Below, in pieces: positions 21,858-36,800 of a stretch of 64,000 nt of DNA (positions within the stretch are counted from its first letter, which is position 1; every line of letters starts with the position of its first letter). The stretch is from positions 212,384 through 276,383 of the forward strand of contig JXTB01000469.1 in the NCBI GenBank assembly GCA_002914805.1. The letters run 5' to 3'. A program made the translations under genes and the position numbers. The notes under the pieces were generated by a model. The model was not told where the DNA came from. It worked only from the letters and a program-made list of their open reading frames with translations, and did not search any database. Origin of the DNA: Parasponia andersonii (taxonomy: Eukaryota > Streptophyta > Magnoliopsida > Rosales > Cannabaceae).

Positions 21858-24127
21858 ATGGTGTGAGAAGCTTAATTATGATATTTTTGTTTTTATTTCT
21901 TTCAATATATTATTTCTCTCATTATTTAAATGCATATATTTTGATTTTTGAATAATGGGTTTTTGTTCAATTATATTATTTTACAATCCTCATTGTTGAT
22001 GTATTGATTAATACAGGGTGTCTTTCGTACTGTTCTCATTCTTGGTTTAATTTCTGCTACAATTTCTTGCTCCAATGCCTATAAGAATCCAAAGAGTTTC
22101 AATGTACTGGATTATGGAGCCGTCAGTGATGGCATAACAGATGATTCAGAAGTGCTTTGTCTTTTCTTTTCCTGAAAATTTTGGTTTTTAGTCTAATAAA
22201 AGTTTCTCTCGCCAAGTATTTATACATTTAAATTTTTATTATTACCATTATGATTGTAGGCATTCTTGAAGGCATGGAATGAAGCATGTAGCAGCACGGG
22301 AAGTGAAAATCCTACTCTGGTCATTCCAAACCAGAATTTTTTACTAAAGCCAGTTGTTTTTAGTGGTCCATGCCAAGCTAACAACATCAGTCTTCAGGTG
22401 AGGTTAAAGATTTTTCTTAAGTATATAATAATGTCCCTTTATATATTCTTGAGGAGAATGAAATTAACAAAGAGAACAATGTTTCAAATGCAAAATCTAA
22501 ATGTTCCCATTTGACCTAATGAGCTACTTTGTGCCGTTTTTTTTTTACTGTGGTTTGCACAGATACTAGGCAGCATCCTTGCACCAGCCTCACCTAAAGC
22601 CTGGGAGGGGCTAAACCCGGGTCAATGGCTAGCGTTCGAGGGCATAACCGGGCTCAACATCGCCGGTCCTGGTCAGATAGATGGTCAGGGTAGTGGTTGG
22701 TGGGATCAGTCATGCAGGGATCATCCTACACTGGTACATGAAATTTGATAAAGAGCAGTTTCAGTAGTCATTCCTAAACTTATATGCATGTTGCTCTCTT
22801 ACACCATTTTTTTTTTCTGCTATGTCCAATATTTTCAGCATGGATGTACAAAACTGGCACCAACAGTAAGTGGTATTTACAATTACAGAAACTTTCATGC
22901 ACACTATAAACAACTGATGAAATGGTCATTATCTTTCTTTTAATCAATTTTTCAATGCTGAATTGCAGGCAGTTAAGTTTCTGTCATGCAAGAACTGCAG
23001 ACTCAGTAATATGCATTTCATCAATAGCTCCCAAGCCCATGTGTCAATAAGAAATTGTGATGGTATCACCATCAATAATTTGACAATTGAAGCTCCAGGA
23101 AACAGTCCCAACACTGATGGTATCCATATCCATGCCTCTCAAAATCTGATTATCAAGAATATTGATATAGAAACTGGTAAGTGGTAACTAAATCATTCTA
23201 TAACATCCTAATCCCACGCAAACCCAACATTGATATACTTATATGCCATTATTATATGAATAGGGGATGACTGTATTTCCATTGGAGATCATACTTCTAA
23301 TATACAAATCTCCCAAGTTCGATGTGGACCTGGTCATGGAATAAGGTAATCCTGTTTACGTAACTTCTTATCCTCATAAAAGAGAGCCTTAATTTCACTT
23401 GCTTTTGGAAAACTCATGTCATTAACATAATTTTATCTGCAATGCAATCACTTTGCTCATATGTTCTATATTTTGTTTGGAAAACAGCATTGGATGCCTA
23501 GGGAAGGGAGGGAGTTTTGTGCAGGTAGAGAACATTTATGTGAGCAGAGTTTATCTCAACGGAACTTCAAATGGAGCTCGAATCAAGACATGGCAGGTAT
23601 AACATGAGAACTATCAAAATACTAATTTTCATTCATGTAAAACATCATAATCTCTTGTTCAATTCTGACAAAAAATTTCCAAAAAGGTTGGGAAGGGGTA
23701 CGTTCGAGGGGTGATATTCGAGCAATTCTATTTGGATTCAGTGAAAAATCCGATTCTTATTGATCAGAACTACTGCAACATCAGAGGTGCCTGTAAAGAA
23801 CAGGTAAAAGAACTTAACAGAAAACCTTACATTTATTCAGACTTTTTCTCTAGGAGACTGTCTGAGTTCTTTTGTTTGTTTCTCTTTTGGCCACAGCAAA
23901 CTGGGGTTAAAATTAGTAACGTGGCATTCAGTGACTTCAAAGGAATATCAAGCAGTGATGTGGCTATCAATCTCAACTGCAGTCGAGCAGTTGCTTGTAC
24001 AGGAATTTTGTTAACTACAATACAACTTAAGTCTGCTAAACTTGAACACAATGTCACTTCTAGTTGCACAAATGCTCATGGCTATAGCTTAGGAGTAGTT
24101 GAACCAGGCTCTTGTCTTCAAAATTGA
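21858..24127 (+). CDS. Polygalacturonase (glycoside hydrolase family 28), secreted
   Basis: Ten exons join in phase to give 406 residues: 21858-21860, 22017-22151, 22260-22397, 22563-22733, 22839-22865, 22969-23176, 23264-23345, 23488-23596, 23687-23803 and 23897-24127. It hydrolyses homogalacturonan in the cell wall. A hydrophobic signal peptide covers about residues 3-21 (VFRTVLILGLISATISCSNA). All four GH28 motifs are intact: NTD (206-208), GDDC (228-231, with the catalytic aspartates), GHG (251-253) and RIK (286-288). The start is unusual: no ATG opens the signal-peptide exon, and the best candidate is an ATG directly against donor GTGTGAG at 21861, leaving a 3-nt coding piece. An upstream start in another exon is possible. 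The target organ (fruit, pollen, abscission zone) cannot be read from sequence. Confidence 0.9.
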
Positions 24128-24821
24128 CCATTTTTCGTTTCATTTTCTCTTCATACAAAGAGTTGAGATTTCCTCATTTTCGCACTCGTGTGTATATCGT
24201 GACGTACACGAGATTATGAATTCCTTCAACCTACACTGCTGTTATCCTTCAACTCAAGTATAAATTCTTATTTCGGATAGATTCTTATTGACTAGTCATT
24301 ATAGTACTATTGATAAACTATACTAAACCATTGTCACAGAAGTGATGGATTGTGTATACAGTCTTCCGCCCATCTTTCCTCGAATTTCCCAAAATTTCTT
24401 GTTTTCAACAAACTTCGTCTGCCAAGTTCCTCGCCCTCTCCACTTTTTTTACGGTTAATACGTGTTTGGGGGCAGCAAAACTAAAGTGAAATGGAAGATT
24501 TAACAAAAAAACAAAGAAAAAAAGAATCAATATTCATCAACAATCACTATAAATTAGGATAGACAAAGAATCAGATGTAACTTCAAAAACTAATTAAAAA
24601 AAAAAACGCAAAATTAATCCACCCATGCGATTTCCCAAAATTTTAAGAAGTAATGCAGCTTACACGGCTGAAACCTTAATTTTAGAAACTCAAAGAACGA
24701 TATTCAACAATAGCTACCCTTTTCATAATAATATACAAAAACTAGAGTACTGAAAACAAAAAGAAAAGCCAGAAATTTAAGCTAGCTAAATAAATCAAAT
24801 TTCCAAGTCTCCATAAAATTC
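24128..24821. other. Intergenic region between convergent polygalacturonase and NUP205 genes
   Basis: The 694 bp between the two stop codons hold both 3' UTRs. AT-rich, with no ORF or repeat of note. Confidence 0.6.
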
Positions 24822-27800
24822 TCATGATGCTAACTTTTGAATTGTCATTTCCTTGAGCGAAGTCACTAATCTGCGAAATACCTTAAGATTGTGGCTTATC
24901 TTGTCCTGAGAAGCCAAACGAACCAATAACAGTTAAACTTCAAGAGCCAAAATAAATAAATAAATAAGCGATGGCTACGAGAAGAATCAGTGAATCACAC
25001 CTCACTTAGTAACTCGAGTCTTTCTAAAATTGGAAGTAGCTTTCCATTTAACGAAGAAATGTCCTCTTCTGGTTCGGCCCTGGAACCATATGTAATTGTT
25101 CTCACAGCTCCACTGGTGTCAGGTGTAACAGAACTGCCCGTTTAGAAAAATAAACCAAAGGGAATTGGTATTTTGCAGAGAAACAGGTAGACACAAAAAA
25201 GCAAAGAAATCAACTAGTAGACATTGAATTGGTAGAATGAGCTTTCAGTTATCCCGAGGTGAGACTTCGAGGTCACTTGTGACATTTATAAAGTAGTCGA
25301 TCAATAATATACAGGGAGCTCATGGGAGCTCATGTGGATCAACACCCAATAACCACAACAATGGAGACGACATTCTAAGCAAAAAAAGTTCCTACCTGTC
25401 CTGAAGATGGATGAGCATGATATTTAGAACCTGTTCCGCAACAGGGAGCAACAGGGTGATTAACTGATCTCTGTTGCCAACGACCTGGCACATTTCCACC
25501 ATTGCAACATACCTCCTGCCAAATTGCCAATTGGTAAGGAGATAAAGGAAAGAAAAGCATAGCAAACATGTTCAAGCGAGAGAAAAGAGAAAAAGTATCA
25601 TATTTATAACATGTTTGATTTACAAAGAGCCAGTGTCCGAAAGAAACTAGTAGATGTTAACAAATGAAACAAGCATGATTGAGCTAGCTTCTTCACAAAC
25701 TATTGAACATAGGTAAATGCTAACTGATATCTAATCCCAGTAAACTAAAGCATCTTCTGATTCAGTACCTAGCATGACAGTCATGAAATCGAGGGTTGCA
25801 AAAAGCAGGTTTTTTCTAGTGAAAGAAGCATGTTCAATTCCATAACAGCTTAACATAAACATATGGTTATTAAGCTAAGAATACAAAATCACTAAACTAT
25901 CCATATGATGAAGAACTTTTAAGCCAGAACCTCAATTTGTTAAGGCCAAAGAACACACACACACACACACACAAAGGAATATTACTATCTAACACGTTAC
26001 AGAGCAAATAAGAGATGAAGAAAAAGAAAAAGGTACCTTTTCTGTATGCTGTCAGATGAGGAAACACAATCACGCCGAGCACACATATTGATGATTTCAT
26101 CCACCTCCTGTCTCGATAGTTCATTTATGTCTTGTATCTGCAAAACATATTTCGTAATTACACACTAAAATAATGATTCAGCAAAGCAATCCTAAATCAA
26201 AAGTTACCCTGTTCAGTAATCGGGACTTTTCCTCTGCAGCTACTTCAAGAGCAATAGTCACATAATTAAGAAGAGAACCAAGTAAAATCAATGTGGGCTG
26301 TTGAATTTGCATTGAAGCATGGTAATCAGAGACAGCATCAGAAATCTGCACCAAAGCAAGATTTAATAGGAGAAGTTAATTATGAGTGGAGAAATAGGTA
26401 TACTTAATTAGTGCAAGCAACATTACATCTACCTGCAATCTCAGGGACTTTTTCCTGATAAGGAAATATAGATAAGAGCTGAGGCTGAAGCATAGCCGAA
26501 ATCTGTTTAGTTCTAATTTCCTTTGATTCTGGCATTTTCCATGAATGAAAAGCAAAGGAAAGTGATTATAAGAATAAACTAGAAGGGGAACACTATGATA
26601 GAAGAAATTATTAAAAAGGTAAAAGTAAATCTTGACAAACCTCCTGAGATCGAACTGATTGACCATAGGAAGGAGTCTCCAAGCCAAAAGAAAATAGAGC
26701 GTGCATCATACCAAAGAGCCCTTGAACAAAACCACAATCATCACTCTCTTCATAAGGCCACACCTAACACCAAAATAAGAAGCAAAAATTGAAATAGAGA
26801 GAAAAACAAAGAATCTACTGCTTCACATGATGAAAAACCTACAGCACTAAATCAAGGCAGAAAAATTACATGTCAAAGAACTAGAATGTCAGTTACTAAG
26901 GCAACAACGAATATAGGGGTGATCCAATACTCCTTGAGAAGTAAAGGGGGATAGAACTTCTTTTGGATCCTTTAGGATTCCACTAAAGAATGCAAGAATC
27001 GTAAGTTCTATATAGACTATGTTCCACCCAACAATGTTAAAGCCTTCAGACCTTTCCAATGCCACAGGATCAGCCAAATAGTGCTGCTGAAATTGACTAA
27101 ACACACAGGAAATATTGCAGCTAAACCAGGGAACAAGGGTAAGGTTAAGCACCCAGCTTGTCAACTTAATGCTTCCTTCTCTGCTTTTTCCCCTTTTGAG
27201 GTCCAAAAAAACTAGAAAGGAGTCTTACCTTGCTAAGTATGCCAACAACAAGATTGATCTGCTCCATTGTCAATTCATCAGCTTCAGAAATGTCTTTGCG
27301 AAGTACTTTATCAAAGAGTGACTGATGTCCTTTGACAAAATCTATGACTTCACGAACAATTTTGTTCTTAACCTATTGGAAATTCAAACTACAGTTAGAT
27401 AACATTATCCTGTATGCGCTTTAAATAAAAAAAGATGAAAAAAGAGAACTCAGGACAATGTGAAGAGAGAGATGACTGACTCAACACTAACAGAGAGATG
27501 AGTGAGCCAAAAGTAACATTGGACAAATAGATAGCATAACAATAATCATGGGTAAGAAAAAAAGAAAGAGAAGAGAGAAACACAGAGAACTTCCAGGCAC
27601 ACTTATAGTTAAAATGAATGATTTTCCTTGAATCAGAAAATAATATTGACCGTAGTAGTCCCTTATATACTAATTAGAAAATGGTTTTGAATATGTTGGT
27701 GAACTAGACAGTTCATAAACGTTTTCATTTACCAACAAAAGTATTATGATCTTTTAAATAAACAAATGCCACTTCAAATACATGTGTTACTGGATCTCCA

Positions 27801-30800
27801 AGATGCGCATCTAGCATAAACAAGACATCAAAATAAATGAATCTCTGTACAGGAAACAAGTGATACAACAAGACAAGACCTATATAATTGTTAGTTGTAA
27901 TGCAGCTCCAGAAAAGGACTTCAATATTAGTAATTACATGCGTTAAACATTATTCCAAATACAAAAGAAACAAAGACTGGTAACTGGTAAAATAATCTTT
28001 TTTGTAAACAAAGGGCCTATAAGATTAAATTGAGAATCCTTCGTAAGAAACCTATAAATTCAGAAAGTATCAAGGACAAATCGAACCAGGGTTCTAAAAG
28101 AAAAGCCATCAGCTTATGTCCACTGAACAACCAACCCAAAGTCTGATGCAAACAGTGTCTTTAGAAAAGAGAATTAAAACACATGGCAGCTGACCTCAAG
28201 AAATTCGGATGTATCAATCAACGATGTCAGGGAAAACACTAGTCTCAGCACGGGAGTTATGATCATCCTTTGCCCGTCAAAATCCACAACTGCATCCTTG
28301 CGCAGCTTTGTGTCAACCCTCCTCAAACTTCCCTGGTAATTAATTTAAAGTTAAAATTGGATACAATGTAAGCAGTAGAGTAAATGAGCACAAAGTAGTT
28401 ACCAGAAAATTGGCAGCCTTGCACGAAGCAATATGTTCCAAAGTACCCATGGAGAAAAGGACCTGGGCTCCAGACTTCCCATACTTGTGGCTAATTCTCA
28501 AAATTAAAGCAAGTTCAGCCTCAAGAGTACACGCTCGCTGCAATGAATCTAGGAAATGCCGACCATCCTATAACAAATTTTAAGATATTATACAACCTGC
28601 TATGTATCAAATAGAAAAAGTGGTAGCAACTCAAACAAGTAGGACACCTCAAAAGCCAACCCTAATTTCATGCCCAGGCAACAAGCAACCTAAGGTTGGT
28701 AATTAGGTCAGGTTAGTTGGACTATCAATTGTTGTGTATCTTGAGTTTATTTTGCAAGTTCCTTTAGTAGAAATTAAGTTTCAGTAAAACATGAAGTTTT
28801 TATTTCTAAATGATTTAATTCCCAACAACCAATCCCAATCCCAAAGCAGGAATTATGCTTCTCTTAACTAGAGAGAGAAATTGAAGAGTTATTTGCTTTT
28901 GCTTGAGCAATATTTTGCTTCACATTTCAAAGATAACCAAACGGAACCTAAGAGGAAAAAAAAAATGATATTATGAACAAACGGAAAGATCTTGGGGAAC
29001 AAAATTCAATTTGAAGCCTCATATAAAGTAGAAATTATGCAGCTAAGGAACGTAGTTTGACAAAAGTAGCAGCAATATAAGGTCATTAAGTGGAGCACCT
29101 GAAAGGAAACACTACTGATGCTAGTTAAGCAAGACCGTAGAAAACCCCTGCTCTGGAGTTGACTCAAGAAATATCTCTCATGGTCCACACAAATCAATGC
29201 ATCCAAAACATAAAGTGATATGGTCTTTCCAGGTTCACTGCCTTGAGTAGCATCCTTTATTACCTGAAATTTCATTATGAAATCAAACGTTGAAAGTGAT
29301 AGAGAGGTGGCAATTTTTAAACAGTGACTTGGGAATGTACCAAACTAATTGAAAAGGAATTTTAAGAAAAGGGTCAAGGTATAAGACCATCCCAAAATGT
29401 CTGATACAACTAAAAAACTAGGCTCAAAACGGTACATGCCAAATTACCAGCTGTTTAATCTCTGTAGGACTAGATGTTGATGGCACAGTTATAAAAGCAT
29501 ATAATCACTGTCTCCCATAGACCCATCTTTAAAGAACTCCATACTACATAGACACTCAGAAATCCATAGCACTCAAACAACTGCCTAGGAGAATAACCTC
29601 TGATGTTAAATTAAGCCCAGAACCCATTAACTCTCATTCGGGAAAATTAAATCACGAAATAAATGAATGGTGTCTTCAATGTTGCAATAAATCTCTACTA
29701 CATATCAAATATTGAGGACAACGAACATTTCACCCACCAAATCTAAAAGCGATTGAGCCTCTTTCCTTAAAATAGTAAAATTTGCACGAGCAAGTTCCAC
29801 TTGTTCTTTGTTGATCTAGTAAAAGGACAAAACAGGCTCAGTGTTAATTAACAAATTTTATGACCCCAAATAGTTTATTGAAAATTAAAATTAGAATCAT
29901 TTTTATACAGCTAGAACCTTATGGAGATCTAGGTCTTCACCATCTTGCTCATCAAGTAGTAAGTGCTGCAGAACCGTCTTTGGGACATCTGGATCAAGAA
30001 TATGCTGACAATACTGAAAATAGCTAAGTAGCAGTGCATATTGGCTGAAAACAAAATGAATAATGGTGGTCAGATGCTGACTCGATAGGTTCACAGGAAC
30101 AACAATCATCTTCACGACCACCATACCGTCTCCTTAAGGCTTCTGATGATTCTTGTCTAAGAATTGCCAATATAAGCTTAAACAATATTGAGTGACAAGC
30201 ACCATTGGATAACTGTTTGCCCATGAGAACATCAAGATATGCTCCACTATCAGAATTAAACCCGCCGGGGCATAAAAACCTTTCATCTCGTAATTTGGCC
30301 ATGCATGTCAGAGCAACCTAAAACATTTAAAGCCAGAGTGTCAACTGGGTAAAGTGGAAAGCATTTCAAATTGAAGAAACAATAGAAAATTGAGGACATA
30401 TTTATGTATACCTGGCACAATAAAAATGCCATTTTCAATGAACAATCCGGAGAAGCAGATGCAGTCAGCGAGGCATCAAGAACCCTGTTATTGAAAAGAT
30501 AAAACAGCTACGGAGATTGTATGGAATTTATACTATTTTGGAAGGGAAAAATAAACAGAACAGAAAAGTGACCTACTGAAAAAGAACTTCAGATTGATTT
30601 TCAAGTAACGATGTCCTCCTGGAAGCAGAGACCTATATGAGAAGATAGAGCATGTCATAATGAAATACTTAAAGCCTGATCTGGCAAGTTCTTAATCATG
30701 TAGACCATTATATTTGAAGAACAAAGGACCTCCACAATCTGGGACCAGCCAGTTAACATATGAAGTTGAGCAGCTTGTTCCTCAAGATTTTTGTTGTACT

Positions 30801-33800
30801 TCCATCCCCATCTCAACAAATGTTGGATTGTTTCTTTAACATCATTGACCTCAACTTCACTTCCAAAGTTACACAACTGGGGATTGGAAGAACTAAATTT
30901 CTGCAACAGGAAAGAAGAGAAAAGGGGGTCAGCACCAGGGTCCAGACGAAATGTTTACAAGTGCAGTACGAAAGAAACAGGACCTTATTCACACTTGAAC
31001 GAAAACCTACCTGCCAAAGTTTGTCACGGAATGAAGCCAGATCAATCAGTCGATCACCACGTTCTGAATAATAGTAGACACCACCCTTCCCCGAACTTGA
31101 AGGATTCCCGAGTATCTCCTCAACCTACAGAAAATCAAATGTCTTAGAAAGAAGATTTGAGAAACACGTACAAATTCAGGAAAAAATCTTTTCAAAAACT
31201 CAACCTTAGAAAAGGTCATAAGGGTAAAAAGTTTACCAACAAATCATATTTCAGAGTTGAAATAATCTGAGAAAGCTTCATGTTGGTGTCCGGAGACCTA
31301 AATTGAACAACTTCAAGCAACTCCAGTACCTGAAATTGATCCAGAAACAATTAACTATCTTGAAAGGAATGAGAGCATAAGCTTTATCTAGCAGTTTGAA
31401 ACAGAGGAAAAGAAGTGAGAGGAGAATGTTAACAACAATAGCAAGTTTAATAGCTTTTGGAGAAATGGACTGTTTCTTGAGCGATTGGTAATACCTTACT
31501 CTTACTAATAGATCTGGTTCCAGCATGCTCTTGGAGTGAAAAGGAATGTGATATGACTTCATCTGTTTCAATTCCAATAATATCCCGTCCAAAAAGATGA
31601 GCAAGAATACTTTGACATGAGTCCCGGTGTGAGGAGCTGCTCATATCACCAGCATGCAATTCAATTGCTAAAAGTTTCAACAGCCAAGCTCTCTGACAAA
31701 TGTAAGCAAGATAAAAATCAATTGAAGACATATCTAACCAATAAACTTTGTCAACTCGCCAATCCAAAAAACTTAGATGAAGAAAGGTAAATCGAACAAT
31801 GTACATCAAGCTCAAAGCAATGAAATAAAATGTAAACAAAATGATAGGAAAAACTGACTTGATATATTGATATTAAAATGGTCATACAAGCTTCCTATTT
31901 ATAAGCTATATAAAACACAAAACATTAAATGAGAAAAAAATAACTAGGACAACTACCCTGACTTCCTACCGATCACCTAATAAATGAGCGGAATAATTTT
32001 CGTAAAAATTACAGCTAAGATATCAACTAGGATCTTAGTAATAACATAACAAATCTGGGCATTAAATCCCCAGCCAAATCAATCAAATCCTCGTGGATTT
32101 GTCAACATAAAACACCTAGGGATGCAGAACAGATATCCTTCAAATAACATTAGCAAAATAATATTTGCAACTGATAAGGATCATTCTTTTTCTACAATTC
32201 TCTGAGTTCGTAAATAAAGCTCCAACAATCTAGAGGATGCAGCCAACAAAACCAAAAATGGGAGAACACCTAAAAAACTTTAAAATGATAGGTGCTATGT
32301 ACATCGATGCAGAAGGAACAAAACATTGCAAAATAGAAGATACAGCAGAGTTTCTCATAAAGTTGTAGTCATCAATATGAATTGGCATCAGTAAAACATT
32401 ATCATAACAGCAAAAGCTTTCCCTGAAGTAAAATCATATCTGTGCATTTCTAACATCCGGAAGCTACTGACAAACCAAGAAAAGGAAAATCCCAACAACA
32501 CCATAATGTCCAATACTTGCCGCAACTAAACAACAATACAAACAAAAGTAAGATAGTAATATATCATCAATGTGGCCAGTAATATCCTAAAATAGTTAAA
32601 ATTACAATTTCATCAAATGAGAACAGTGCTGAGATATTATGTGAGAGAAAATAGGTGTGTAATGCATAAAGGCTTGATGCTCGATAAAGCCAACAGGAAA
32701 TCACTTAAATATAGCAGAAACCTGATGAAGAGAACTGATGCGAAGTGCCTGATTGCTACTCCGTTTGGGAAGTGGAATAACCCCAATAGTATCCAGGTGC
32801 TGCCATGATAGAAAATATTTTTAAAATTACATAGAATAACCTTAAATCTTTAGTTTTTTAAAGGAAAAAAAAAAAGGCGACAACAATATATTAGCATTTA
32901 GCAAAACAAAAATATATATTTATATAAAACTTCAAATCCAAATATTTTACCTTTACAAAAAACTGATACTTCTTACTGCTCAACAGATCCATAGTGGGAC
33001 CGCATGTTAGTGGATCTAAGCACAACTCACAAAGGAGCTGCAAGAAACGAGCAATTCTTAATCTAAAGTAGGTAAACATCCTCCCAAAGAAAAATGTAGA
33101 AAAGATTCAAAGGGAAAACAGCTTATAATGCTAGAATTTGCTTTACACAAAGTATATCAGATGATTTCTTTCTAACCTGAAAACCAAATTCGTAAAGCAA
33201 TGCATTCACATCACGCTTCAAAAGCTTCTCCAATATTTCAAGAATAACCTTTAAGCAACTACAAACGGACAGTTGATTCACAAATGAATACGCCAAAAAA
33301 TACACGAAAAACTGGGAAAATGTGAGGTGAACATACTAAAGCAGCTTGTAAACAACTTAACCTGTAATGAAACTTTGGCTGCATAATAGTGCGTTCGATA
33401 TTGCTATCAAGATCAAACTTGAGTAGTAAATGTGTAACATTTGGAGCTGGGCGACTAATATTGTCTATCAGAAGCTGCAAGATTATGAGGAAGAAATAAG
33501 CAAACATAAAAGCATACACTAACTTCACATTGAAGAGGGCAATAGAAATTACCAAGACTAACCTGCAATATAAGCACCCCTGGATCATCACTGCTGTTCT
33601 CAATGAACTGCGACTCTTCTGATCTCAACTCAAGGCAGGCTGCATAATCCTCAATTAAACAACTCGCAGCATTGGATTTAAGCAGTAACTGTACGAGCCC
33701 AACCATGCGAGAACTGTCACCCAAGTTTATAATATTATCATTTAAGCTTTTTGCAAACACATCAGATTAAGTAAATACATCTACTGATGAAACTTGGGAG

Positions 33801-36800
33801 GATATTTTGAGAGGAAATTCTTTTTTTTTTCAGATTTGATTAGTCTCTTACTGCCCCAGTTGAGTCTGTTATTCTTTATCTGATATACCAATGGACTTTG
33901 GTGGAGTTTTAATTTCTTCAAATATCTAAAATAATCTAAATGGTAGGGAAGCTTCAAATCTTGATGAGTGGTTAACCTTCACTGTTAAGTTCTCTTCTAA
34001 CCTTAAGTTCCTCAAATGTTGGAATTAGTTAGTCAGATGGTCTCGGTAAGAATTTGTTCCAATGGAACATAGAAGAGTTTGAGTGGAGGATCAATCAAGT
34101 GCAGACTATGTGATAAGAAAACATAGATCAGAAACTCTTCTATGTTTGAGCATAGATCAGAAAGCTCCCTACAGCCAACATTTTTCGGAAAGCTCCTCTC
34201 TAGCTAAAGTCATGTGCAGATTAAGTGACAAGATAACATAGATCAGAAAAGGAGACAAGGATTTGCCTTAATATACTCATGATTTTGATAGAGCATTGCT
34301 GAATTTGCGGTCGAAAATCATATCTGACATACTCCAGAAGAGCCACAATTTGATTATGATCTTGGGAAAGTATAACATCCAGAGGCTTCAAAAAAAAAAA
34401 AACAAAAAGGATCAACAGATGAGCACAACTTCATAGGAAGTACTATTTACCAAAACAAGTACTTCAAAAAAAAAAAAAAACATACACACGTGTGCACACA
34501 CACAACTTTCAGGTCCCAGTTTCCAAAACCTAGGACCAATATTTGGCCATCGAAGTAATAGAGATTGAAGAGACACCAAAGATTACCTACTTTGGTACAG
34601 TAAATAGCCTTAACCAAGCTAAAAGTAAAAACTCAACAATTCAAATACATTGTGATGAAATAGTAATTGGTTAAAAAGAAAAATCCTTGTGGGAAACCTG
34701 AACCATTAAATGCCTCCAAGCCAAAATTCAGGTCCAAAATCCACTGTACTTCTTCAGAAGACAAAAACTTTAATCTTTAACATCGCCTATCATTTTAGTA
34801 TATTGATGAAAGACAGTTTCGTTTAAAATACCCACATAACGAGGTAGATTTAAGGAGTTTGATTATTGGAAGAATATTTTTTCGTATTGGAGGTACATAA
34901 ACATAGGGTTTCTTCTCTTTCATGCTCTGCTTGATTCTATTTCTTATTCCTTTTTTGTTAAATACTAAGCTTACCACTCATGCACACTGTTCACTGATGA
35001 ATCTAAACAACATAAATTTTCTTCTGCTTCTTGCCATTTTGCCACCTAAAGTGACTCATTTTCCTGCTTCCTGAAAAGACCCTCGTTGAATAACAAAGGT
35101 TAGTCCCTAATATTCTAACACGTGGCTTCCCTAACCATAAAACCAGCTACTAGCTTCCTTTCAGTGTATGCAAAGGAAAAATGATAAAATTCAGTGAAAA
35201 CCAATGGAAAAATGATAAAATCCAGTGGGTAGGAAAAATTAATATCATTTTTATACCTTGTATTTTGACACAGTTTGTACCTTGTTCTTTGGTTATTATA
35301 AACATTGATCCTTAGATTTAATATTTGTTACAAATTTATACCACGATACCAATTTAGAGCAGTTAATTTACCAAGATGATTTAATAAAATTATTTTTGGA
35401 TCAGTGTTTATATGGTTTATTTTCAAATTTTTAAATAGCATCTTGGTAAATTAACTGCTTTAAATTAGTGTTAGGGTATAAATTTGTAACAAATTTTAAA
35501 TTTAAAGGTGAGTGTTGATAATAATCAAAACATAAGATACAAATTGAACAAAGTGTCAAAATACAAGGTATAAAAGTAATTTATCCCTTATATTTATGTA
35601 TACGAACTCCAAGACGTCGGTCAACTCCACAAGAAAGTGCATGCACAAAGACAAATAATGATCAATACTAGAAAGTAAGATGATTCGAAACCAAATAACA
35701 GTCTGGAACAGCTACCTGGTATAAAGGGCGCCAGAAATCAGAAAGAAGTAAATCCTTCTCCAAAACAAGAATTATAATTTCCAAAGAAATCTGTACAGCC
35801 TTCTCTAAAAGTGGACCGTAAATTTGACTTGTCCGTTCAGCAATAACGGTATTAACGCCTGGCAGAAGAATGCCCATGATATTCCGGAAAACTGCTTTTC
35901 CACTCATGAAATCCTGTAACATATGACCAGGAAATTATGGAATAGTTTATGTTAGAATTTACAAGAGTTACATCAGATGGAAAGACTTTAAACATTTATC
36001 CAGCCGTAAAAATGAACAAAGCGTGACAAGCTGAACATTTAACAAGCCATGGTGACGAGTCCTAAAAAAATTCAATATTCATCAATATTCTCCACAAAAA
36101 CAACATTCAAGTTTCTATTTTCATTCGCAACATGCACTTTTGCTGGTCTTAATTAATAACACCAACAAAAGATTCACGTGGATAAGTTCCAATGACATAA
36201 AGTTGCATGAAAGCTAATTAGGTCATCAAGGAAAATGAATTTTGGCGCCAAAATAAGTTCCAAAATAACCTTTATAGCTTCATAATAATTAACTTATGGC
36301 TAAACGTTTTCTAAGAAAGGATTCTATCACCCATCTACCACTCAGTTATTATCTACTTTTAGTTTTCAATTCCACCATTTACTGCTCCATACAGTTTTAA
36401 GAATTAAAAACCTCTGGCCAATTCCTGAACTAGGTCTTCCATAATTATGTCCCTAAATTTATTATATGAATATCATAGAAATACAGTGTAGTCAAACTTG
36501 TCTAAAACACTGACCATCTGACTTTGCTCTGTGCAGCTTGTAAAAAAATTACTTAATAAGTATCAAGAAAGAGTAAGCACCTACTTTTAGCAACTCTAGT
36601 ACGGGAAGTTGCATCTGGAGGGAAGATGGTTTTGTCTCTGTTGACAGCTGTGTACGATCGATGACACTGTCAATATCCTCTTCACTGATGTCATACTTAC
36701 TCAGTATCCTGCATAAAACTGTATGAATATGCAGGTTTCTCTACTTTCTTTTTTGAAAATAATAATTGATAAAGTTCATAAAATGGAACAACTAACATAT

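Noticed and set aside
22963-23187. Polygalacturonase exon 6 as a separate small gene
   Set aside because: It splices in phase to the neighbouring exons and carries the NTD motif of the same enzyme.
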